DNA of 8,642 bases from an uncultured Eubacteriales bacterium (GTDB taxonomy: Bacteria; Bacillota; Clostridia; Oscillospirales; Oscillospiraceae): assembly GCA_900320765.1 (NCBI GenBank), contig ONTN01000106.1, forward strand, positions 1 to 8,642, read 5' to 3'. How positions within the stretch are numbered: position 1 is the first letter of the stretch; each line of letters opens with the position of its first letter. This document shows positions 5,087 through 8,642 of this stretch, piece after piece. The notes below the pieces were generated by a model. That model was not told the DNA's origin. It did no database searches and saw only the letters and a list, made by a program, of their open reading frames with translations. Made by a program: the position numbers and the translations under genes.

Positions 5087-6589
5087 ATGGTTATAAGCCT
5101 GAGAACGGGCATGGAGTACGGCAGGGACAGGCTCTTAAAGAAGCTCGTTGAAATCCGCTACGAGCGCAACGATATCGCCTTTGACCGAAATATGTTCCGC
5201 GTCAGGGGCGATACCGTGGAGATATTCCCGGTCTATTCGCACGACAAGGCGATTAGGGTGGAATTCTTCGGTGATGAGGTGGACAGGATATCGGAGTTCA
5301 CACCGGTGAACGGACAGGCGACGAGGGTACTAAACCACGTCGCTATCTATCCCGCGAGCCACTACGTCACGACGAGGGAAAAGCTCAATTCCGCCATCTT
5401 CGAGATAGAGAGGGAGATGGAGGAGAGAGAGGCCTGGTTCAAGGCGCACGACAAGCTTATCGAGGCGCAGAGGATACGCCAGCGCACGATGTACGATATC
5501 GAGATGCTTCAGGAGCTCGGCTACTGCACGGGGATAGAGAACTACTCCCGCATACTCTCGGGAAGGGAGCCGGGCTCGGCGCCCTATACCCTCCTCGACT
5601 ACTTCCCGAAGGATTTCATAATGTTCGTTGACGAGAGCCACGTCACCCTTCCGCAGGTCAGAGCGATGTACAGAGGCGACAGGGCGAGGAAGGAGAGCCT
5701 TGTGGACTACGGCTTCCGCCTGCCCTCGGCCTTTGACAACAGGCCGTTAAAATTCGACGAGTTCCAGGATAGGATAAACCAGGTGGTCTACGTATCCGCC
5801 ACGCCGGGAGAATACGAGAGGGAGAGATCCGGCCTCGTGGCGGAGCAGATAATAAGGCCGACCGGACTATTAGACCCGAGGGTGGAGCTGAGACCGGTCG
5901 CCGGGCAGATAGACGACCTCATCGGCGAGATAAACCTGAGAGCAGAAAAGGGCGAGAGGACCCTCGTCACCACGCTTACGAAGAAGATGGCGGAGGATCT
6001 GACGGCCTATCTCACAAAGGCGGGCATCAGGGTGCGCTATATGCACCACGACATAGATACGATAGAGAGAATGGAGATAATCCGCGATCTCCGCCTCGGA
6101 AACTTCGACGCCCTCGTGGGCATTAACCTTCTGAGAGAGGGCCTCGATATTCCGGAGGTCAGCCTCGTCGCCATACTCGACGCGGACAAGGAGGGCTTCC
6201 TTAGAAGCGAGACGAGCCTTATACAGACGATAGGCCGAGCGGCGAGAAACGCGGAGGGCCTCGTTATCCTCTACGCGGACACGGTGACGCCCAGCATGAA
6301 GGCCGCCATGGACGAGACAGAGCGCAGGCGCGAAAAGCAGGCGAAATTCAACGAGGAAAACGGCATTGTGCCCAGGACGATAAAGAAGGACGTACGCGAT
6401 ATAATCGAGATATCCTCCTCCGTTGAGACTCAAAGACCGGGAAGAGAGAAGAAGCTTACGGGAAGAGAGAGGGAGGAGGCCATCAGAAAGCTCGAGAAGG
6501 AGATGGCGAAGGCCTCGAGAATGCTGGAGTTCGAGTATGCCGCCGTTCTGAGAGACAGGATAATCGAGCTGAGAGGCATGGGAGACTGA
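5087..6589 (+). CDS. uvrB: UvrB C-terminal fragment (about 500 residues)
   Basis: Homology actually begins at AGC 5045 (SCIYGLGD), 14 codons before the first ATG at 5087; that ATG has no Shine-Dalgarno sequence, so efficient separate translation is unlikely. Numbering from 5087, it holds DESH (182-185, Walker B), VVYVSATPGEYE, GINLLREGLDIPEVSL, IGRAARN (from 382, motif VI) and a C-terminal UVR domain (about 458-493) that contacts UvrC. No other stop or frameshift interrupts it. Its stop is 2 bases before the next start. Confidence 0.8.
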   Translation: MVISLRTGMEYGRDRLLKKLVEIRYERNDIAFDRNMFRVRGDTVEIFPVYSHDKAIRVEFFGDEVDRISEFTPVNGQATRVLNHVAIYPASHYVTTREKLNSAIFEIEREMEEREAWFKAHDKLIEAQRIRQRTMYDIEMLQELGYCTGIENYSRILSGREPGSAPYTLLDYFPKDFIMFVDESHVTLPQVRAMYRGDRARKESLVDYGFRLPSAFDNRPLKFDEFQDRINQVVYVSATPGEYERERSGLVAEQIIRPTGLLDPRVELRPVAGQIDDLIGEINLRAEKGERTLVTTLTKKMAEDLTAYLTKAGIRVRYMHHDIDTIERMEIIRDLRLGNFDALVGINLLREGLDIPEVSLVAILDADKEGFLRSETSLIQTIGRAARNAEGLVILYADTVTPSMKAAMDETERRREKQAKFNEENGIVPRTIKKDVRDIIEISSSVETQRPGREKKLTGREREEAIRKLEKEMAKASRMLEFEYAAVLRDRIIELRGMGD

Positions 6590-6591
6590 GA

Positions 6592-8642
6592 ATGGCAAAG
6601 AAGCTTGCGGCCCTTGCCGCCATAGTCATCGCCGCCGTAATTACGGCGGCGACGGCGTCCGCCGCCAATAGACCGGCCTTCGGCTATGTGGCGAGCCCGG
6701 AGGCGAAGGGGAATACCGACGTGTATATCCAGGAGGTCGGTGGAGAATATTACCTCTTCCTGCCGTCTTCCGCAGACCTCACCAGTCTCAGGCTGAGCTT
6801 CCGGGGCGGGGAGGCGACGCTTTGTAACGGGACGGTGACACGCGAGATCGAGAGCGGTGAGCCCTTCGACCTCACGAGGCTTTTCCCCGCGGACACCGAG
6901 AGCCGTACCCTCTACTTTGTGCAGAGAAACAGGCACATAAAATTCACCGTTATGAGGTCGGAGAATATCAGAAGCCTTTATATAACGAGCGGAGACCCTG
7001 AGAACAGAGACAGGGAATGGATAGAGCTATCGAAGGAAAACAGAGCTGGCGGCTCCGCCGTCCTTTTAAGGAGCGACGGCAGCGTCGCCTACGCCGGCGG
7101 CATAAAGAGCCTTAAAGGGCGGGGGAATTCAACGTGGAACTACCCCAAAAAGCCGTATCAAATAAAGCTCTCGGCAAGGTGCGACCTTTTAGACTCCGGA
7201 GAGAGCGAGAAGGCGAGCGACACCTGGCTCCTTTTAGCAAATTACATCGACGGCACGCTGGTGCATAATTCTCTCACCCTCGACCTCGGGCGCGAGCTCG
7301 GGGTACCGTACCCCGTTATGGCAGAGCCCGTAGATCTTTATTACGACGGGGAGTACCGCGGAAGCTACCTTCTCACAGAGAAAGTGGAGGTCGGCGAGGG
7401 GAGAGTCGATATCCGCGACCTAGAGGCGGAGATAAAAAAGCAAAACCCCTCGGTCGGCGAGAGCGAGATGAGGAGCGTCACAGTAAAGAGCTTTACGGAC
7501 GAGAGCGCCTTCAAATTCACCGAATGGCTCGAGGCGCCGGAGGACATATCGGGCGGATACCTTATGGAGCTTGAGCTCGATTACAGGGCGCTTTCCGAGG
7601 AGAACTGGTTCAAAACTGCGAGGGAGCAGTACGTCGTGATGAAAAGCCCGGAGCGAGTGCCGCACGAGGCTATGCTCTACGTTATGGGGCTTTATGAGAG
7701 CTTTGAGGACGCCGTTTATAACGGGGGAACGGACCCCTCAACGGGCAGAGACTACCGCGAGCTGTGCGACCTTGAGAGCCTTGCGCGCACTTACGCGATA
7801 ATGGAATTCTGCGCCGATAACGACGCCTTCCGCTCCTCGACCTTCATCATAAAAAAGGCGGGAGATGAAAAGCTCTACTTTGCCCCGCTCTGGGATTTTG
7901 ACACGGGGTACGGAAGCGCGAATTCCTCGCAGGAATTCTACGTCGCGGGAAGATCGCCCCTCGGCAGCGCCCTTCTGGCGATACCATCGTTCCGCGAGCG
8001 GGTGAGGGAGATATACGAGACCGAGCTCACCCCGCTTATCGAGGGCGTCATCCTCGGCGGAGAGGGCGCGAGCGGGAGATACCTCCGCTCGATTAAGTCC
8101 TACTGCCAGGAGATAGCCGCCTCGAGGGAAATGAATAACGTCCTTTGGACAAAGTTTTCCGAGCTTGACGCGGCGGAGGATTTCACCCGTTTTGTTTCCG
8201 TCCGGCATAAGTGGCTCACCGGCGAGATGGCGTCCTGGGGCGATAAAGCCCCGCTCGGCCGGAGCTTTATCGACGTATCGGGCGAGGATTGGTACTATTC
8301 CGCCGTCGCCTTCGTCTCGGACAAGGGGCTTATCGCGGGTACGAGCGACGTGAACTTCTCGCCGGACGAGCTGATGACGCTTGGCGATACGATCGGCGCG
8401 GCGAACGCCCTCGCCGGGACGGAGATACCGGGCATAGCGGACGGCTTTTCCGACCTCTCGGCTCCGGTCACGCGCGGCGAGCTCGCGACCGTGCTTTTCC
8501 GCCTTGCGGACTATATGGGCGCGGACACCTCAAAAAGAGCCGACCTCTCGGCCTTTTCCGACGCGGACGAGCTTACTGACCCCGAAGCTATGAGCTGGGC
8601 CGTTTATTATAAGATAACCACGGGCGTCGGCGGGCGGACGGC
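6592..8642 (+). CDS. Secreted CotH-kinase-like protein with SLH repeats (cut by window edge)
   Basis: The frame stays open for 683 codons to the window end, so the C-terminus is missing. A signal peptide spans 1-24 (AKK, an Ala/Ile/Val core, ATASA). The CotH domain shows KGRGNSTWNYPKKPYQIKL (from 175), NYIDGTLVHNSL, DLYYDGEYRGSYLLTEKVEV (248-266) and PLWDFDTGYG with W434-D435-F436-D437, the acidic site of atypical CotH kinases. Bacillus CotH phosphorylates spore coat proteins CotB and CotG (known). From 559, FIDVSGEDWYYSAV...KGLIAGTSDVNFSPDE is an SLH repeat, followed by FSDLSAPVTRGELATVLFRL (619) and another SLH-like segment running off the end. SLH repeats bind secondary cell-wall polymers, so this is probably a vegetative surface protein instead of a spore-coat one (inference). 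ATG 6592 follows GGGAG (6580-6584) and lies 2 bases after the uvrB stop, implying translational coupling. Substrate unknown. Confidence 0.88.
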   Translation, partial: MAKKLAALAAIVIAAVITAATASAANRPAFGYVASPEAKGNTDVYIQEVGGEYYLFLPSSADLTSLRLSFRGGEATLCNGTVTREIESGEPFDLTRLFPADTESRTLYFVQRNRHIKFTVMRSENIRSLYITSGDPENRDREWIELSKENRAGGSAVLLRSDGSVAYAGGIKSLKGRGNSTWNYPKKPYQIKLSARCDLLDSGESEKASDTWLLLANYIDGTLVHNSLTLDLGRELGVPYPVMAEPVDLYYDGEYRGSYLLTEKVEVGEGRVDIRDLEAEIKKQNPSVGESEMRSVTVKSFTDESAFKFTEWLEAPEDISGGYLMELELDYRALSEENWFKTAREQYVVMKSPERVPHEAMLYVMGLYESFEDAVYNGGTDPSTGRDYRELCDLESLARTYAIMEFCADNDAFRSSTFIIKKAGDEKLYFAPLWDFDTGYGSANSSQEFYVAGRSPLGSALLAIPSFRERVREIYETELTPLIEGVILGGEGASGRYLRSIKSYCQEIAASREMNNVLWTKFSELDAAEDFTRFVSVRHKWLTGEMASWGDKAPLGRSFIDVSGEDWYYSAVAFVSDKGLIAGTSDVNFSPDELMTLGDTIGAANALAGTEIPGIADGFSDLSAPVTRGELATVLFRLADYMGADTSKRADLSAFSDADELTDPEAMSWAVYYKITTGVGGRT
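6629..6652. repeat. 24-bp perfect palindrome in signal-peptide codons of the cotH-like gene
   Basis: Half-site TCGCCGCCGTAA (6629-6640) is followed without a spacer by its exact reverse complement (6641-6652), centred on AATT. It encodes part of the hydrophobic signal-peptide core (IAAVITAAT). In mRNA it would form a GC-rich hairpin starting 37 bases after the ATG. It may be an operator-like site, a translation brake on secretion, or a by-product of repetitive GCC/GCG alanine codons. Confidence 0.7.

Larger units (their letters stand above)
4689..6589 (+). pseudogene. uvrB: uvrB disrupted by an apparent 67-base deletion and frameshift
   Basis: The intact gene would encode UvrB, the damage-recognition helicase-like subunit of the UvrABC excision nuclease. 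Read together, the two pieces cover nearly the whole protein (about 655 residues with the gap filled). The frame runs to ...INDEI (ATA at 5040-5042), then hits TAA 5043-5045. The next conserved block, SCIYGLGD, begins at AGC 5045 in another frame. Family members have about 23 residues between these points (pattern DKLRHSAT...ERRDV..VASV, about 69 bases), whereas only 2 bases lie between them here. Hence about 67 bases are missing. A simple frameshift would not restore the block. It starts at ATG 4689 behind GGAGG with 6-base spacing. The rest of the coding sequence looks undecayed, so this is either a very recent mutation or a sequencing/assembly error. Confidence 0.85.

Noticed and set aside
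5870..6598. - strand open frame (242 codons) opposite uvrB
   Set aside because: Shadow of the conserved UvrB helicase motifs; no recognisable domain and no suitable upstream signals.

Overview
The window looks like chromosomal DNA of a Gram-positive, probably gut-type Clostridia (Firmicutes). This is inferred from strong GAGGTG/GGAGG-type ribosome binding sites, GTG and TTG starts, a thermolysin-family (M4) secreted protease, and a CotH-like protein carrying S-layer homology (SLH) repeats. The genus cannot be read from the sequence. The housekeeping genes are GC-rich yet use many AGA/AGG arginine and ATA isoleucine codons. The first gene is strikingly AT-rich.

Layout, all on the + strand. 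(1) 61-2376: secreted M4-like metallopeptidase with an atypical N-terminus, two Cna-B/carboxypeptidase-regulatory-like beta domains and a YfaP/DUF2135-like C-terminal domain, closed by a strong intrinsic terminator at 2429-2457. (2) 2491-2519: a good sigma-70/SigA-type promoter driving tsaD (2555-3571), the tRNA t6A-synthesis enzyme. (3) 3572-4001: a 430-base intergenic region with no convincing gene. It holds three tightly packed DnaA-box-like 9-mers, inverted repeats, spaced A-tracts and an AT-rich stretch. (4) 4002-4673: radC, 15 bases ahead of uvrB. (5) 4689-6589: uvrB, broken by an apparent deletion of about 67 bases after codon 118, which fuses the reading frame to a TAA stop. (6) 6592 to the window edge: a secreted CotH-kinase-like protein with C-terminal SLH repeats, starting 2 bases after the uvrB stop and containing a 24-bp perfect palindrome in its signal-peptide codons.

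radC, uvrB and the cotH-like gene are packed as one operon. The first two belong to DNA repair/recombination (RadC's exact role is unsettled); the third is a cell-surface protein probably present by read-through only. tsaD has its own promoter. The AT-rich protease gene is a separate unit and may be horizontally acquired.

I do not see a clear undescribed multi-gene system. The most interesting items are the oriC-like DnaA-box cluster away from dnaA, the uvrB lesion (real or an assembly error), the M4 peptidase that seems to lack the usual FTP/PepSY propeptide and has a SpoIID-like segment instead, and the palindrome in the cotH-like gene.
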